64,000 bases of DNA from Clostridiales bacterium (GCA_012837425.1 DURE01000006.1:36880-100879); one strand, 5' to 3'; counted from the first letter of the stretch, positions 45,725-55,776 are shown. Made by a program: numbers and translations. The notes: generated by a model not told the origin, from the letters alone.

Positions 45725-46396
45725 TTACTTGGAATAAAACTCGACAATAAGCCGCTCGTTGATATCAAAGTCAATGTCGTCCCTTGCGGGCAGCGAAATG
45801 AGCTTGCCTGTGACCTTCTCCTTGTCGGTGACAAGCCATTTCGGCACCGTAGCGCTCCTGAAGTTGTCTAGAAGCCCGGGTGTTGTGTGTTCCTTTTCAC
45901 CGACAATTTTCTTGGTGCCGAGGAATTTCTTTGAATTCTTGAATCTCTCGGTTACCGACACCTCGTCTCCGGCCCGAAGGAGCATAGAGGGGATATCGGC
46001 CTTTTTGCCGTTGACCATAATATGGCCGTGCAATACCAGCTGGCGCGCCTCACTGCGGGAAGTGCCCAAGCCCATTCTGTAAACCACATTGTCGAGCCGC
46101 CGCTCAAGCATAATAAGCAGGTTCTCGCCGGTCATTCCCTTGGAGCGGGCTGCTTTTTCAAAGTAATTGACAAACTGTCTCTCAAGCACGCCGTAATATC
46201 TGCGGACCTTCTGCTTCTCGCGAAGATGAATGCCGTATTCCTTCTGCTTTCTTGAAGTTGCTCCGTGCTGGCCGGGCGCCTTGCTGCCCCGCCTGGTATC
46301 AAGCGTGCATTTTGTAGTGCAACGATCGCCCTTGAGAAACAGCTTTGTGCCTTCCCTGCGGCAAATCTTGCAAACGGGACCGGTATATCTTGCCAT
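45725..46396 (-). CDS. rpsD: Ribosomal protein S4 (zinc-type)
   Basis: 223 residues, longer than the usual 200-208. The four N-terminal cysteines (CKIC at 9-12 and CTTKC near 27-31) define the zinc-binding C+ form. The rRNA-binding S4 domain follows ([21 protein letters not shown]). Located 25 bases after rpsK. The 110-bp gap to rpoA carries no clear terminator. Confidence 0.97.
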   Translation of the reverse strand: MARYTGPVCKICRREGTKLFLKGDRCTTKCTLDTRRGSKAPGQHGATSRKQKEYGIHLREKQKVRRYYGVLERQFVNYFEKAARSKGMTGENLLIMLERRLDNVVYRMGLGTSRSEARQLVLHGHIMVNGKKADIPSMLLRAGDEVSVTERFKNSKKFLGTKKIVGEKEHTTPGLLDNFRSATVPKWLVTDKEKVTGKLISLPARDDIDFDINERLIVEFYSK

Positions 46397-46421
46397 TTTA
46401 CCTGTAATACCTCCGAATAAT

Positions 46422-46817
46422 TTATACGCGTCTGCGCTTGGGCGGTCTGCACCCGTTGTGGGGTATCGGCGTTACGTCCTTTATCATTGTGACCTGAAGC
46501 CCGGCGGTCTCAAGCGCGCGGATTGCCGCTTCTCTGCCCGAACCCGGTCCTCTGACATAGACTTCAACCGTTTTCAGCCCATGCTCAATGGCCGCCCTCG
46601 CCGCCGTCTCTGACGCAGACTGAGCTGCAAAGGGGGTGGATTTTCTTGAACCCCTGAAACCCAGCTCGCCGGCCGAAGCCCAGGATATGGTGTTACCCTG
46701 TTTGTCGGTAATCGTAACTATGGTGTTATTGAAGGTTGCCCGGATGTGAACGGCACCCTCGGGGATATTCTTCTTCTCGCGGCGTCTTTTGACAACCTTT
46801 CTCCCTGCATTCGCCAT
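46422..46817 (-). CDS. rpsK: Ribosomal protein S11
   Basis: 131 residues, standard length, with the Asn-Thr-Ile-Val-Thr-Ile-Thr-Asp strand near the start and [10 protein letters not shown] at the end. S11 forms part of the 30S platform. It is 15 bases after rpsM. Confidence 0.98.
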   Translation of the reverse strand: MANAGRKVVKRRREKKNIPEGAVHIRATFNNTIVTITDKQGNTISWASAGELGFRGSRKSTPFAAQSASETAARAAIEHGLKTVEVYVRGPGSGREAAIRALETAGLQVTMIKDVTPIPHNGCRPPKRRRV

Positions 46818-46832
46818 CTTATGTGCTGCTCC

Positions 46833-47201
46833 TTATTTCTTCTTGTTTGCAATTGTCTTTGCCGGGCCCTTTCTGGTCCGGGCATTGGTCCGTGTCCTCT
46901 GCCCCCTGACCGGCAGCCCCTTTCTGTGCCGTATCCCGCGGTAGCAGTTGATTTCGACCAAACGCTTGATATTCATGGCGACCTCGCGGCGCAAATCTCC
47001 TTCTACATGATAATGCGCTTCAATCTCTTCGCGAAGTTTCGCAATTTCATCCTCGGTCAAATCCTTGGCGCGTGTGTCTGGATTTATTCCTGTCGCCGCA
47101 AGGATTTTCTGGGCGGTGCTGCGTCCTATGCCGTAAATATAGGTAAGGGCAATATCAACACGCTTCTGATTCGGAATGTCAACGCCTGCTATACGAGCCA
47201 T
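46833..47201 (-). CDS. rpsM: Ribosomal protein S13
   Basis: 122 residues beginning [15 protein letters not shown] and ending in the basic [17 protein letters not shown] tail that contacts A- and P-site tRNA. Standard in every visible respect. Confidence 0.98.
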   Translation of the reverse strand: MARIAGVDIPNQKRVDIALTYIYGIGRSTAQKILAATGINPDTRAKDLTEDEIAKLREEIEAHYHVEGDLRREVAMNIKRLVEINCYRGIRHRKGLPVRGQRTRTNARTRKGPAKTIANKKK

Positions 47202-47314
47202 TCTTTTTACCTCTCTGTATCGGTTTTTATTGGTTTTGTCTGGCGGTATGACGCCGGTCCCTCAGCGGAATCCGCGGCATTGCCGCATATAGCGTGGTGT
47301 GGCCGAAAAACTCT

Positions 47315-47428
47315 TCAGCCCTGTCTCTGCTTGTGCTTGGGATTTTCGCAGATGACCCTGACCCGGCCGTGTCTTCTGATAATCTTGCACTTTTCGCAGA
47401 TTTTTTTAACGGATGGTTTCACTTTCAT
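47315..47428 (-). CDS. rpmJ: Ribosomal protein L36 (zinc-type)
   Basis: 37 residues, found by reading the gap between infA and rps[16 protein letters not shown] at the start and ending KHKQRQG. The zinc set C11, C14, C27 and H32 is complete. The start is ATG 47428 and the stop is 47315-47317. Position between infA and rpsM is the universal order. Confidence 0.96.
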   Translation of the reverse strand: MKVKPSVKKICEKCKIIRRHGRVRVICENPKHKQRQG

Positions 47429-47467
47429 GTGCTTGTGCCATTCCCTTCGTAATTATGTCCTTTTGCC

Positions 47468-47686
47468 CTATTTTGAGCGCCAGGTAATCCTGCCTTTTGT
47501 GAGGTCGTAGACCGAAACTTCGACGGTCACCCTGTCACCCGGCAGTATACGTATATAGTGCATCCTGAGTTTGCCCGAAATGTGGGCCATCACAATATGG
47601 CCGTTCGGGAGCTTTACCTTGAAGGTTGCGTTCGGAAGCGCTTCAATTACCGTGCCTTCGAATTCTATAACATCATCTTTTGGCAG
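47468..47686 (-). CDS. infA: Translation initiation factor IF-1, probably with a non-AUG (CTG) start
   Basis: 72 residues if started at CTG 47686, exactly the usual IF-1 length, beginning [19 protein letters not shown] very strong ribosome binding site (GGGGGAGGG) lies seven bases upstream. The in-frame ATG at 47716 would add ten residues ([10 protein letters not shown]), encode the ribosome binding site as glycines, and has no ribosome binding site itself. ATT at 47689 is a third candidate. IF-1 sits in the A site during 30S initiation. The KOW-domain protein gene often found before infA in Clostridia is absent. Confidence 0.85.
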   Translation of the reverse strand: MPKDDVIEFEGTVIEALPNATFKVKLPNGHIVMAHISGKLRMHYIRILPGDRVTVEVSVYDLTKGRITWRSK

Positions 47687-47730
47687 AATAATCCCTCCCC
47701 CTATTCTTTTTCTCATGAGGCATCATTTAT

Positions 47731-48492
47731 TCACCAATCCGGGTCACACATCGTAAATAACAGAGGCCCTTCCTCGGTTATGGCTACGGTGTTTTCGTAA
47801 TGCGCAGACAGACTTCGGTCGGCCGTTCTCACCGGCCATTCTCCGGGGGGGGACACAACCTCAAATCCCCCGGCGTTTATCATCGGCTCGATAGCCAGCG
47901 TCATCCCGGCACATAGCCGCACGCCCCGACCGGGCAACCCGTAATTCGGCACATCGGGCTGCTCGTGCAGTTGTTGCCCGATACCGTGCCCGATATAGGC
48001 TCTCACTACCGAAAACCCCTCGGCCTCGACGCAACGCTGTATTGCATGTCCTATATCGCCAACACGATTGCCGGACACCGCCTTTGCCAGGCCTTCAAAG
48101 AAGCTTTTGCGCGCAATTTCAATCAAGCGCTCGGCCTCTTTACTCACCCGGCCGACCGGAATGGTTCTTGCGGCGTCGCCGTGGTAGCCCCGGTAATTCG
48201 CGCCGACATCAATCGAGACAATATCGCCTGACACAAGAATTCTTTTTTTTGAGGGAATACCGTGAATTACTTCGTCGTTAATACTGATGCAGGTTGAGGC
48301 CGGAAAACCGCTGTAGTTCAGAAAGGATGGCCGGGCACCCGACTTCTCAATGAATTCTCTTATTATCCGGTCGAGCTCCCAGGTGCTCATTCCTTCCCTG
48401 ACCGACTCCCGGGCCAAGAGCAGCGCCTCGCCGGCAATCCGCCCGGCCTGCTTCATGAGAGAGAGCTGCTCTTTATTCTTCAGCCGTATCAT
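47731..48492 (-). CDS. map: Methionine aminopeptidase, type I
   Basis: 253 residues. Removes N-terminal Met from new proteins. All five metal ligands are in place: two Asp in SIDVGANYRGYHGDAART, His in GHGIGQQLHE, Glu in AIEPMI and Glu in ITEEG. It overlaps adk by 20 bases, in the standard secY-adk-map-infA order. The ribosome binding site is weak, so translation is probably coupled. Confidence 0.97.
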   Translation of the reverse strand: MIRLKNKEQLSLMKQAGRIAGEALLLARESVREGMSTWELDRIIREFIEKSGARPSFLNYSGFPASTCISINDEVIHGIPSKKRILVSGDIVSIDVGANYRGYHGDAARTIPVGRVSKEAERLIEIARKSFFEGLAKAVSGNRVGDIGHAIQRCVEAEGFSVVRAYIGHGIGQQLHEQPDVPNYGLPGRGVRLCAGMTLAIEPMINAGGFEVVSPPGEWPVRTADRSLSAHYENTVAITEEGPLLFTMCDPDW

Positions 48493-49135
48493 CTTTTTCA
48501 GTCAGGCGGCTCAGCGCCTTTTGCAGAAGCCCTGATGTGTTTTCTATCCCGTTGTTGCCGTCGACAGACACCAGAAGTCCCCGCTCGGCGTAGAATTTTT
48601 TTACCGGCTCGGTCTGACTGTGGTAGGTGGCAAGCCGGGTTCGGACGGTTTCGGGGTTGTCATCGCTGCGGGCATACAGCTCTGCCGAGCATCTGTCGCA
48701 CCTGCCCGGTACCCTGGGAGGTTTGTACTTTAGGTTATAGGAGGCTCCGCAGCCCGGGCAGACTCTGCGTCCGCCCATGCGCTCGACAATCTTATCGTCG
48801 TCGACCTCAATGGCGAGCACCGCGTCGATTTTTACTCCGAATTTCTGCAGTGCTTCAGCCTGCTCTATCGAGCGCGGAAAGCCGTCGAGCAAAAAACCGT
48901 CTTTGCAGCACTCCGACTCAAGATACTGCCTCACAATCCCGATAACCACATCGTCCGGGACCAGCTCCCCGCGGTCCATATAGGATTTGGCGGAGTTGCC
49001 CAGCTCGGTTCCGGCCGCTATCGCGCCCCGAAGTATGTCGCCGGTTGAGATGGTCGGGATGCCGAGTTTTTCGGAAATTATTTGTGCCTGTGTGCCTTTC
49101 CCGGCACCGGGGGCTCCCATAATAATCAGGTTCAT
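48473..49135 (-). CDS. adk: Adenylate kinase (zinc-lid type)
   Basis: 220 residues. P-loop GAPGAGKGT (7-15) and the lid with four cysteines (CPGC ... CDRC, about 126-149), which bind zinc as in Gram-positive enzymes. Keeps AMP/ADP/ATP in balance. It lies 14 bases after secY. Confidence 0.97.
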   Translation of the reverse strand: MNLIIMGAPGAGKGTQAQIISEKLGIPTISTGDILRGAIAAGTELGNSAKSYMDRGELVPDDVVIGIVRQYLESECCKDGFLLDGFPRSIEQAEALQKFGVKIDAVLAIEVDDDKIVERMGGRRVCPGCGASYNLKYKPPRVPGRCDRCSAELYARSDDNPETVRTRLATYHSQTEPVKKFYAERGLLVSVDGNNGIENTSGLLQKALSRLTEKDDTAEE

Positions 49136-49149
49136 TATATGCTCCGAAC

Positions 49150-50472
49150 TCAGTCAAGGAAGCCCTTGTAGTTGCGCATGGTTATCTGGGCTTCAAGTTC
49201 GCGAACCGTTTCAAGCGCGACACCCACCACAATGAGCAGTGAGCTGCCGCCGAATGCAAGACCTCCGAAGGTCAGCGAGCCGTTGTGGATGGCGTAGTCT
49301 ATTATGGTTATCAGCATCGGGAAACCGGCCACAAAGCACAAAAATACTCCGCCAATGAGGGTTATGCGGTTGAGTATCTTCTGGATATACTGGGCAGTCG
49401 GCTTGCCGGGGCGTATCCCGGGGACCGAGCCACCGTTTGTCTTGATATTGTTCGCAACCTCGACCGGGTTAAATGATATCGTGACGTAGAAAAAGGAAAA
49501 TGCTATGATGAGCAGCAGGAAGACGACCAGATAGGGCCATGTATAGTAATTGAAGTTCTTGTTAATCCATTGCAACCACTTTACTTTCGGTGCAAAGGAG
49601 GCAATGGTTGCCGGTATGGCGACTATTGAGCTGCCGAAAATTATGGGCATAACACCCGACATATTGAGCTTGAGCGGTAGGTGTGAGGTCTGCCCCCCGT
49701 ACATCTTGCGCCCGACAACCCGCTTCGCGTATTGAATCGGGATTCGCCGCTCGCTGTTCGTGAACCACACGACCAGCCCCACGGCCGCAATGATTACGGC
49801 TAACGAAATGAGGGCAAGGAGAAGTCCCAGCAGGCTGAACATGCCTTCGTCGTTGAACATCAGCCTCCAGAGGCTACTAATCATTGCCGGTCCTCTTGAA
49901 ATGATGTTGGAGAACAGGATTATCGAAATGCCGTTACCGATTCCGAATTCGTTAACCTTCTCGCCCAGCCACATGATAAGCGCGGTGCCGGCACAGTAGC
50001 AGGCGACGATAACCGCGTACTTGAAAAACCTGTGCTCATCGGTTGAGGTGAATGTCAGCATATTATAGCTGCTCATCAGCATCGCGTATCCGTATGCCAT
50101 AACGATGCCGATACCCACAGTCACCCAACGGGTGGCGGCGGTCAGCTTTTTCTTGCCGTTCTCATCCTTGGACATCTTCTCGAGCGCCGGAATTGCAACG
50201 GTCAGAAGCTGAATGACAATCGACGCAGTAATATAGGGCTGTACTGAAAGCGCAAAGAGGGTCGCCTTGCCGAAGGCATTGCCCGAGATAATGTTTATAA
50301 ACTGGAATATCGAGCCGGCTGCTACCTTGTTAAAGGAGCTGAGAACGTCCTGGCTGATATAGGGTACCGGAATATTGGCACCCAGACGGTACAGGAGTAT
50401 TATGAGAAGCGTGAAAAGAATCCTTTTGCGGAGCTCCGGGATATTCCACGCGTTCTTTATTGTCTGAAACAT
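49150..50472 (-). CDS. secY: Preprotein translocase subunit SecY
   Basis: 440 residues with ten transmembrane segments; it starts with the amphipathic FQTIKNAWNIPELRKRILFTL and has the GANIPVPYI plug region. The channel of the Sec system, here embedded in the spc operon as usual, 2 bases after rplO. Confidence 0.98.
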   Translation of the reverse strand: MFQTIKNAWNIPELRKRILFTLLIILLYRLGANIPVPYISQDVLSSFNKVAAGSIFQFINIISGNAFGKATLFALSVQPYITASIVIQLLTVAIPALEKMSKDENGKKKLTAATRWVTVGIGIVMAYGYAMLMSSYNMLTFTSTDEHRFFKYAVIVACYCAGTALIMWLGEKVNEFGIGNGISIILFSNIISRGPAMISSLWRLMFNDEGMFSLLGLLLALISLAVIIAAVGLVVWFTNSERRIPIQYAKRVVGRKMYGGQTSHLPLKLNMSGVMPIIFGSSIVAIPATIASFAPKVKWLQWINKNFNYYTWPYLVVFLLLIIAFSFFYVTISFNPVEVANNIKTNGGSVPGIRPGKPTAQYIQKILNRITLIGGVFLCFVAGFPMLITIIDYAIHNGSLTFGGLAFGGSSLLIVVGVALETVRELEAQITMRNYKGFLD

Positions 50473-50474
50473 CC

Positions 50475-50915
50475 TTATACCTCCTCGATTTTCCCGCCTG
50501 ATGCCATTATCTTTTCCTTAGCGCTTTCCGAAAAGACTGCTGCCCTGACAGTCAGCTTCTTTTCAAGACTGCCGTCTCCGAGCACCTTCAGCCCGTCATA
50601 TGCTTTACGAACTACTCTCTTTTCAAGTAAAAGGTTTATATCAACCACATCTCCGTCCTCAAATACGTTGAGGTCGGAAAGATTGACTATTGCGTATTTT
50701 TTGGCAAATCTGTTTTTGAAGCCTCTTTTGGGTAGCTTTCTGTAGAGCGGGAGCTGTCCGCCTTCAAAACCGGGACGGACACCACCGCCCGAGCGGGCCC
50801 ACTGGCCTTTATGTCCCCTGCCGGCGGTCTTGCCGTGTCCCGAACTCATACCTCTGCCTTTGCGTTTGTCGGCTTTTACCGAGCCGGGGGCAGGCGATAA
50901 CTCGTGGAGTTTCAT
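50475..50915 (-). CDS. rplO: Ribosomal protein L15
   Basis: 146 residues; glycine-rich N-terminus ([20 protein letters not shown]) and the [18 protein letters not shown] core. Standard order rpmD-rplO-secY. Confidence 0.98.
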   Translation of the reverse strand: MKLHELSPAPGSVKADKRKGRGMSSGHGKTAGRGHKGQWARSGGGVRPGFEGGQLPLYRKLPKRGFKNRFAKKYAIVNLSDLNVFEDGDVVDINLLLEKRVVRKAYDGLKVLGDGSLEKKLTVRAAVFSESAKEKIMASGGKIEEV

Positions 50916-50927
50916 TTTCTTCCTCCT

Positions 50928-51101
50928 TTACTGCTTTTCAACCCTGACAAGGTGCTCTATCACTTTAATCTTGCCCCGGGTGGCACCGTTGTCCTCAAGG
51001 ACAATACTGTCGCCGATTTTGCGAAGCCCGAGCGACTCGGCCGTGGCGGTCTGGGCGGGTTTGCTGCCAATCAGACTTCTTACAAGCGTAATTTTTACCA
51101 T
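50928..51101 (-). CDS. rpmD: Ribosomal protein L30
   Basis: 57 residues, read directly from the gap: MVKITLVRSLIGSKPAQTAT at the start and ending HLVRVEKQ. The length and place between rpsE and rplO are standard. Stop TAA at 50928-50930. Confidence 0.95.
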   Translation of the reverse strand: MVKITLVRSLIGSKPAQTATAESLGLRKIGDSIVLEDNGATRGKIKVIEHLVRVEKQ

Positions 51102-51115
51102 TTCGCAGCCTCCTT

Positions 51116-51637
51116 TTAACCCCTGAGCGCTTCGGCATCGATGTCCCGGATTTTGGCGACTTCCTCTGCAGAGCGAAGCGCCCTCAGCCCCTCGATGGTT
51201 GCCTTGACGACATTAACCGGGTTGTTTGACCTGAGCGACTTAGCCCGGATGTTCTTGATGCCGGCAAGCTCAAGCACCGGCCTGATTTTCACGCCTGCGA
51301 TTATTCCTGTACCCGGGGCGGCAGGCTTGAGCAGCACTTTGCCGGCCCCGTAAATGCCTATCACCTCGTGGGGTATGGTAGAACCTTTGAGAGATACTTC
51401 GATTAAATTCTTCTTCGCGTCCTCAATTCCCTTGCGGATAGCCTCGGGAACCTCGGCGGCCTTGCCTAGACCCACTCCGACTCTTCCGTTGCCATCACCA
51501 ACGACCATGACTGCAGCAAAGCGTGCAATGCGTCCGCCCTTTACTGTCTTGGAGACGCGGTTAAGCGAAACCATCTGTTCTTTGAATTCGCTTTCCTTTT
51601 TGCGGGGTTCACGGCGGCTCATATTTCTGTTAGTCAT
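51116..51637 (-). CDS. rpsE: Ribosomal protein S5
   Basis: 173 residues from ATG 51637, chosen because AGGAGG lies six bases upstream; the longer frame to 51703 lacks support. The S5 N-terminal dsRNA-binding-like domain ([21 protein letters not shown]) and the [17 protein letters not shown] end are normal. S5 helps decoding fidelity. Confidence 0.97.
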   Translation of the reverse strand: MTNRNMSRREPRKKESEFKEQMVSLNRVSKTVKGGRIARFAAVMVVGDGNGRVGVGLGKAAEVPEAIRKGIEDAKKNLIEVSLKGSTIPHEVIGIYGAGKVLLKPAAPGTGIIAGVKIRPVLELAGIKNIRAKSLRSNNPVNVVKATIEGLRALRSAEEVAKIRDIDAEALRG

Positions 51638-51707
51638 TTTTTCCTCCTGAAATTTGTTCAAATACTGATGTTTGAACAGTGTACAAACCGGAATAAGCCA
51701 CAAGGGC

Positions 51708-52070
51708 TCATAACTTCAGGCCGCCCTCGCGGGCTCCCTCAGCCAATTCCGATACACGTCCGTGATACAGATATCCGCCGCGGTCAAATATGACATTGGC
51801 AATACCCTTCTCAAGCGCTCTCTCGGCAAGTTTCTTGCCAACGAGCCTGGCAGCCGCCTTGTTGCCGGTATCCTTGCCTTGAAAATCTTTTTCATAGGTG
51901 GATGCGCTGACTATTGTCACACCCCGCTCGTCGTCTATAATCTGTGCCGATATATGATTTAAGGAGCGGTAAACAGACAGACGGGGGCGCTCTGCGGTCC
52001 CGGATATTCTGGCTCTGACCCGCCTGTGGCGTCTCACTCGGGCTTTGTTGGTGTCTTTCTTTGTTACCAT
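51708..52070 (-). CDS. rplR: Ribosomal protein L18
   Basis: 120 residues; [20 protein letters not shown] near the start and [21 protein letters not shown] at the end. Binds 5S rRNA. Follows rplF by 14 bases; the 70-bp gap to rpsE carries no obvious element. Confidence 0.98.
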   Translation of the reverse strand: MVTKKDTNKARVRRHRRVRARISGTAERPRLSVYRSLNHISAQIIDDERGVTIVSASTYEKDFQGKDTGNKAAARLVGKKLAERALEKGIANVIFDRGGYLYHGRVSELAEGAREGGLKL

Positions 52071-52084
52071 GTCATCTCCACTCC

Positions 52085-52660
52085 TTACTTACCGGTCTTG
52101 CCGACTTTGCGGCGGACAACCTCGTCCTTATATTTTATACCCTTGCCGTGATAGGGCTCGGGCGGCCTCATGCTGCGGATGTCGGCGGCAACCTGCCCGA
52201 CCAGCTGCTTGTCGCAACCCTTGACTATTATTGTCGGTACCGGCATTTTTTCCGGAACCTCAAATTTTATCCCCTCGGGCGCCTTTATGCAGTACTTTTC
52301 CTGGGGGCGACCATTGGCATCAAGCGAATATCCCACATATAGCATCAGCGTCTGCCCCTGTAAAACGGCCTTATAGCCCACCCCGATTACTTCAAGCGTC
52401 TTCTGAAATCCCGAGGTCACGCCAGCCACCATGTTGTTGATAAGCGAACGGGTAAGTCCGTGCAGGCTCCGGTCCTCTTTTTCGTCGCTTTGACGCTCGA
52501 CGAATATTGTTCCGTTTTCTACCCGGACCTCAATACGGGGGTGAATATCCCCGGTAAGTGTTCCGAGGGGGCCTTTTACGGTTATCTTGTGTCCCATCTC
52601 ATCAATCGCCACATCGACTCCGGCGGGGACTAAAACCGGTGCTCTACCAATTCTTGACAT
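52085..52660 (-). CDS. rplF: Ribosomal protein L6
   Basis: 191 residues, slightly longer than the usual 175-180 because of a longer segment near 120-135 ([19 protein letters not shown]). Start [16 protein letters not shown] and the end [20 protein letters not shown] are typical. Confidence 0.97.
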   Translation of the reverse strand: MSRIGRAPVLVPAGVDVAIDEMGHKITVKGPLGTLTGDIHPRIEVRVENGTIFVERQSDEKEDRSLHGLTRSLINNMVAGVTSGFQKTLEVIGVGYKAVLQGQTLMLYVGYSLDANGRPQEKYCIKAPEGIKFEVPEKMPVPTIIVKGCDKQLVGQVAADIRSMRPPEPYHGKGIKYKDEVVRRKVGKTGK

Positions 52661-52680
52661 CTTAATACCTCCGACTCCTG

Positions 52681-53079
52681 TTACCAGACGAACGCGAGCA
52701 CTTCGCCGCCGACCCGGAGCGCCCGGGCCTGTTTGTCTGTCATAATGCCCTTTGAGGTGGAAACGATGGCTATACCCAGCCCGTTCATCACCTTCGGCAT
52801 TTCTTCATAGCCCGCGTAGACACGGAGTCCGGGCTTGGATACCCTGCGGATGCCGCGTATTACCTTCTGTTTGCTGCCGATATATTTCAATGTGACGCGG
52901 ATGGCGCCCTGTTTACCGTCGTCAATAAGCTGGTAGCCCTTTACATAACCTTCGGCAACAAGTATCTTGGCGATGGCTTCTTTCATTTTTGATGCCGGAA
53001 TGTCAACGGTAGGATGCTTCGCGTCGTTAGCGTTCCTGATTCTGGTGAGCATGTCGGCAATTACATCTGACATTTGCAT
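52681..53079 (-). CDS. rpsH: Ribosomal protein S8
   Basis: 132 residues from ATG 53079, with AAGGAG nine bases upstream; the frame to 53100 is longer without support. [20 protein letters not shown] is the family start and [20 protein letters not shown] the end. Preceded by a 132-bp gap with hairpins, unlike the tight spacing elsewhere in the spc operon. Confidence 0.97.
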   Translation of the reverse strand: MQMSDVIADMLTRIRNANDAKHPTVDIPASKMKEAIAKILVAEGYVKGYQLIDDGKQGAIRVTLKYIGSKQKVIRGIRRVSKPGLRVYAGYEEMPKVMNGLGIAIVSTSKGIMTDKQARALRVGGEVLAFVW

Positions 53080-53113
53080 TTCTGTATTCTCCTTTTGCAA
53101 GTTATATCTTGCT

Positions 53114-53175
53114 GCCGGACATATCCGTATCCGGCGGCTTATCGGCGGTTAAACCTTATGGTTTCCTTCCGATAA
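53114..53175 (-). promoter_or_regulatory. Intercistronic hairpins before rpsH, possible S8 autoregulatory site
   Basis: Two stems lie in the 132-bp rpsN-rpsH gap. The upper one on the minus strand has an outer stem TTATCGG/CCGATAA (53139-53145 with 53169-53175), an internal loop with unpaired A residues, and an inner stem AAACC/GGTTT (53160-53164 with 53151-53155) with an ATAA loop. The lower one is GCCGGA/TCCGGC (53130-53135 with 53114-53119). S8 is known to repress the spc operon by binding an mRNA stem with an A-rich internal loop; the match is suggestive only. Confidence 0.35.
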
Positions 53176-53211
53176 TTAAGGGTTGTCACTGTTCTGAGAG
53201 ACAAAACCGGC

Positions 53212-53397
53212 CTACCAGCTTGCCTTTTTCACACCGGGAATCTCGCCGCGATAAGCAAGATTGCGGAAGCATATACGGCAAACACCAAACTTGCGAAGAT
53301 AACTGTGAGGACGTCCGCAGATTTTGCATCTGTTGTATTTGCGAGTGGAGTATTTCGGTTCTCTCTGCTGCTTGAGTATCAAAGATTTCTTTGCCAT
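53212..53397 (-). CDS. rpsN: Ribosomal protein S14, zinc-type
   Basis: 61 residues with two CxxC pairs (CKIC and CRIC, 15 residues apart), the short zinc-binding form found in Gram-positive and many anaerobic bacteria. Ends KKASW as usual. Located between rplE and rpsH. Confidence 0.98.
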   Translation of the reverse strand: MAKKSLILKQQREPKYSTRKYNRCKICGRPHSYLRKFGVCRICFRNLAYRGEIPGVKKASW

Positions 53398-53411
53398 CTT
53401 CCTATCTCCTC

Positions 53412-53951
53412 TCAGCCTGCGAAGGGAGCGCCGAGCAGAGTCAGCAGCTCCTTGGCTTCTTCATCGGTTTTGGCGGTGGTTGCGATGCAGACATCCATGC
53501 CGCGTATCTTATCAATCTTGTCATAATCAATCTCGGGGAATATAAGCTGCTCACGCAGACCCAAGGCATAGTTGCCTCTGCCGTCGAAGGCGTTGGGGTT
53601 TATTCCCTTGAAGTCGCGCACCTTCGGCAGCGCGAAGTTGAAGAACCTGTCGAGAAACTCGTACATCCTGTCACCGCGAAGGGTTACCTTGGCGCCGATT
53701 TTCATGCCGGTGCGTACCTTGAAGTTGGCGACCGATTTTTTGGCATGGGTAGCTATCGGCTTCTGGCCGGTAATGACGGCCAGGTCGTTCATGATGCTCT
53801 CTATCACCTTTGCGTTGTCCTTTGCGTCTCCCGCGCCGACATTTATAACCACCTTTTCAAGCCTCGGTATCTGCATCGGGCTTTTGTACCCGAATTTTTT
53901 CATAAGGGCGGGAGCGACCTCTGCCCGATATAAATCCTTAAGTCTTGGCAT
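53412..53951 (-). CDS. rplE: Ribosomal protein L5
   Basis: 179 residues, standard; [20 protein letters not shown] near the start and [20 protein letters not shown] near the end. Binds 5S rRNA with L18. Spaced 14 bases from rplX and rpsN. Confidence 0.98.
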   Translation of the reverse strand: MPRLKDLYRAEVAPALMKKFGYKSPMQIPRLEKVVINVGAGDAKDNAKVIESIMNDLAVITGQKPIATHAKKSVANFKVRTGMKIGAKVTLRGDRMYEFLDRFFNFALPKVRDFKGINPNAFDGRGNYALGLREQLIFPEIDYDKIDKIRGMDVCIATTAKTDEEAKELLTLLGAPFAG

Positions 53952-53965
53952 TTCACCCGGCCTCC

Positions 53966-54322
53966 TCAGTCAAATTTGTGGCCGCAGGGCTTGCCGTCGC
54001 GCTTGCCCGAACAGACCCGTACTTTTTTGCCGTCTATCATTTCAACATGAAAGCGCACGCCCTTTTTGCAGTCGGGGCAGTAGAGCGCTACCTTTGAGAT
54101 ATAAATGGCGCCGTCGGCCGAGATAATTCCGCCCTCTTCGCCCTGTCGGCGGGGTTTGATATGCTTGTAAACTTTGTTGACATTCTCAACAATGATTTTC
54201 CCCTCCTTCGGGGACACGGCTATCACCTTATGGGGGAGCGGGCGGCCCGAGCTGTCCTTTTTGTCCTCGTATCTGCCTGTAAGAACGACTACGGTATCGC
54301 CTTCCTTAATTCTAAATGACAT
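53966..54322 (-). CDS. rplX: Ribosomal protein L24
   Basis: 118 residues from ATG 54322 with GGAGG eight bases upstream; the frame to 54355 is not needed. The KOW motif lies at the start ([18 protein letters not shown]). The C-terminal part has four cysteines (CPDC ... [10 protein letters not shown]), a zinc-type variant of L24. Slightly longer than the usual 102-108. Confidence 0.96.
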   Translation of the reverse strand: MSFRIKEGDTVVVLTGRYEDKKDSSGRPLPHKVIAVSPKEGKIIVENVNKVYKHIKPRRQGEEGGIISADGAIYISKVALYCPDCKKGVRFHVEMIDGKKVRVCSGKRDGKPCGHKFD

Positions 54323-54335
54323 ATCGCCGTCCTCC

Positions 54336-54704
54336 TTACAGTACTTCGGGAGCAAGTGAGAGAATCTTCAGATATTCTTTCTCACGCAGCTCTCTTGCCA
54401 CAGGCCCGAATATACGGGTACCCCTGGGGTTTTTATCTTCTTTTATAATTACTGCCGAATTCTCGTCAAACTTGATATAAGAACCGTCGGCACGCTTTAC
54501 CCCGTGCTTGGTCCTGACAATCACGGCCTTGACGACTTCGCTTTTTTTGACCACGCCGCCCGGGGTCGCTTTCTTGACAGTAGCGACTATAACGTCGCCG
54601 ATGTTTGCGTATCTGCGGTTGGTTCCGCCGAGGACGCGGATGCACATCAGCAATTTAGCGCCGGTATTGTCGGCCACCTTGAGTAGTGACTGCTGCTGTA
54701 TCAA
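54336..54704 (-). CDS. rplN: Ribosomal protein L14
   Basis: 122 residues starting [20 protein letters not shown] and ending [13 protein letters not shown]; standard length and place. Contacts 16S helix 14 in the 70S ribosome. Confidence 0.98.
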   Translation of the reverse strand: MIQQQSLLKVADNTGAKLLMCIRVLGGTNRRYANIGDVIVATVKKATPGGVVKKSEVVKAVIVRTKHGVKRADGSYIKFDENSAVIIKEDKNPRGTRIFGPVARELREKEYLKILSLAPEVL

Positions 54705-54763
54705 TTTGTGTTTCCTCCTGTTCAGTACGACTCTGACATATCTGTCGCTAAATCAAGACGCCG

Positions 54764-55024
54764 TTATTTGGCCTTCTCGATTATCTCGACAACACGCCAT
54801 CTTTTTGTCTTGGAGAGAGGCCTTGTTTCCATAATCTCCACTTTGTCGCCGATGCCGCATTCGTTGTTTTCGTCGTGCGCATGGACCTTTAAGGTGTGCT
54901 TTATGATTTTTCCGTAAACAGGGTGTTTTACGTTGTCAACTATGGCGACGGTTATGGTTTTATCCATTTTGTCGCTGACAACGGTTCCAACTCTGGTTTT
55001 TCTGAGATTTCTTTCTTCCGCCAT
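54764..55024 (-). CDS. rpsQ: Ribosomal protein S17
   Basis: 86 residues from ATG 55024 (GGAG nine bases upstream); ATG 55030 is a two-residue longer alternative. [20 protein letters not shown] is the family signature. Followed by rplN after 59 bases. Confidence 0.97.
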   Translation of the reverse strand: MAEERNLRKTRVGTVVSDKMDKTITVAIVDNVKHPVYGKIIKHTLKVHAHDENNECGIGDKVEIMETRPLSKTKRWRVVEIIEKAK

Positions 55025-55036
55025 TGCCATTCTCCT

Positions 55037-55228
55037 TTACGCTTCCTTCTTTTCCTGAAGAATCGTCAAAACCCTTGCGATATCGCGCTTGACCTCGGTA
55101 ATGCGGTTGGTGTTTTCAAGCTGGTTTATCGCAAGCTGGAAGCGGAGGTTAAAAAGCTCTGTCTTCAGCTCCTTGAGCCTGATGTTCAGCTCGTCAACCG
55201 ACAGCTCTCTGATTTCCTTAGCCTTCAC
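55037..55228 (-). CDS. rpmC: Ribosomal protein L29
   Basis: 63 residues; [20 protein letters not shown] at the start and an ending of [11 protein letters not shown]. Sits at the tunnel exit; order rplP-rpmC-rpsQ. Confidence 0.98.
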   Translation of the reverse strand: MKAKEIRELSVDELNIRLKELKTELFNLRFQLAINQLENTNRITEVKRDIARVLTILQEKKEA

Positions 55229-55232
55229 AGCT

Positions 55233-55655
55233 CTACACCTCCCGGTACTCGTCTTTTACGACGAACTTGCACTTGATAGGCAGCTTATGGCCGGCAAGAC
55301 GCATCGCTTCCTTGGCGACCTCAAGGTCAACGCCGTCCATTTCAAACATCACGCGGCCGGGCTTGACAACCGCCGCCCAGTATTCGGGCGAACCCTTGCC
55401 CGAGCCCATACGGGTCTCGGCAGGCTTTTCGGTAACCGGCTTGTCGGGGAATATTTTAATCCATACATGGCCGCCGCGCTTGATGTAACGGGTCATGGCT
55501 ATACGCGCCGCTTCTATTTGATTGCTAGTAATCCATGCCGGCTCCAGCGCCACAAGTCCGTATTTGCCATAGCTTATAGTGTTGCCGCGTGTTGCTTTCC
55601 CTTTCATACGGCCGCGCTGAACACGGCGGTATTTAACTCTTTTTGGCATTAACAT
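55233..55655 (-). CDS. rplP: Ribosomal protein L16
   Basis: 140 residues from ATG 55655, where the family start [20 protein letters not shown] begins; the longer frame to 55721 starts with GTG and adds unrelated residues. AAAGGA lies about ten bases upstream. Binds near the peptidyl transferase centre. It overlaps no neighbour; rpmC follows 4 bases later. Confidence 0.96.
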   Translation of the reverse strand: MLMPKRVKYRRVQRGRMKGKATRGNTISYGKYGLVALEPAWITSNQIEAARIAMTRYIKRGGHVWIKIFPDKPVTEKPAETRMGSGKGSPEYWAAVVKPGRVMFEMDGVDLEVAKEAMRLAGHKLPIKCKFVVKDEYREV

Positions 55656-55754
55656 TTTATGACCATTCCTTTCCGCAAGACGTGAGTTTTTTGCCGACAA
55701 GGCAATTCCGGTTGCCCACACCTGCCTCAGTAGTACCGGGCATCAAACCCACAA

Positions 55755-55776
55755 TTTGAGAGCGACGGCTCTCAAA
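55755..55776 (-). promoter_or_regulatory. Hairpin at the rpsC stop codon
   Basis: A 9-bp perfect stem TTTGAGAGC/GCTCTCAAA (55755-55763 with 55768-55776) with a 4-base loop overlaps the rpsC stop codon. No U-tract follows, so it is more likely an mRNA-stabilising or processing stem before the 116-bp rpsC-rplP gap than a terminator. Confidence 0.5.
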
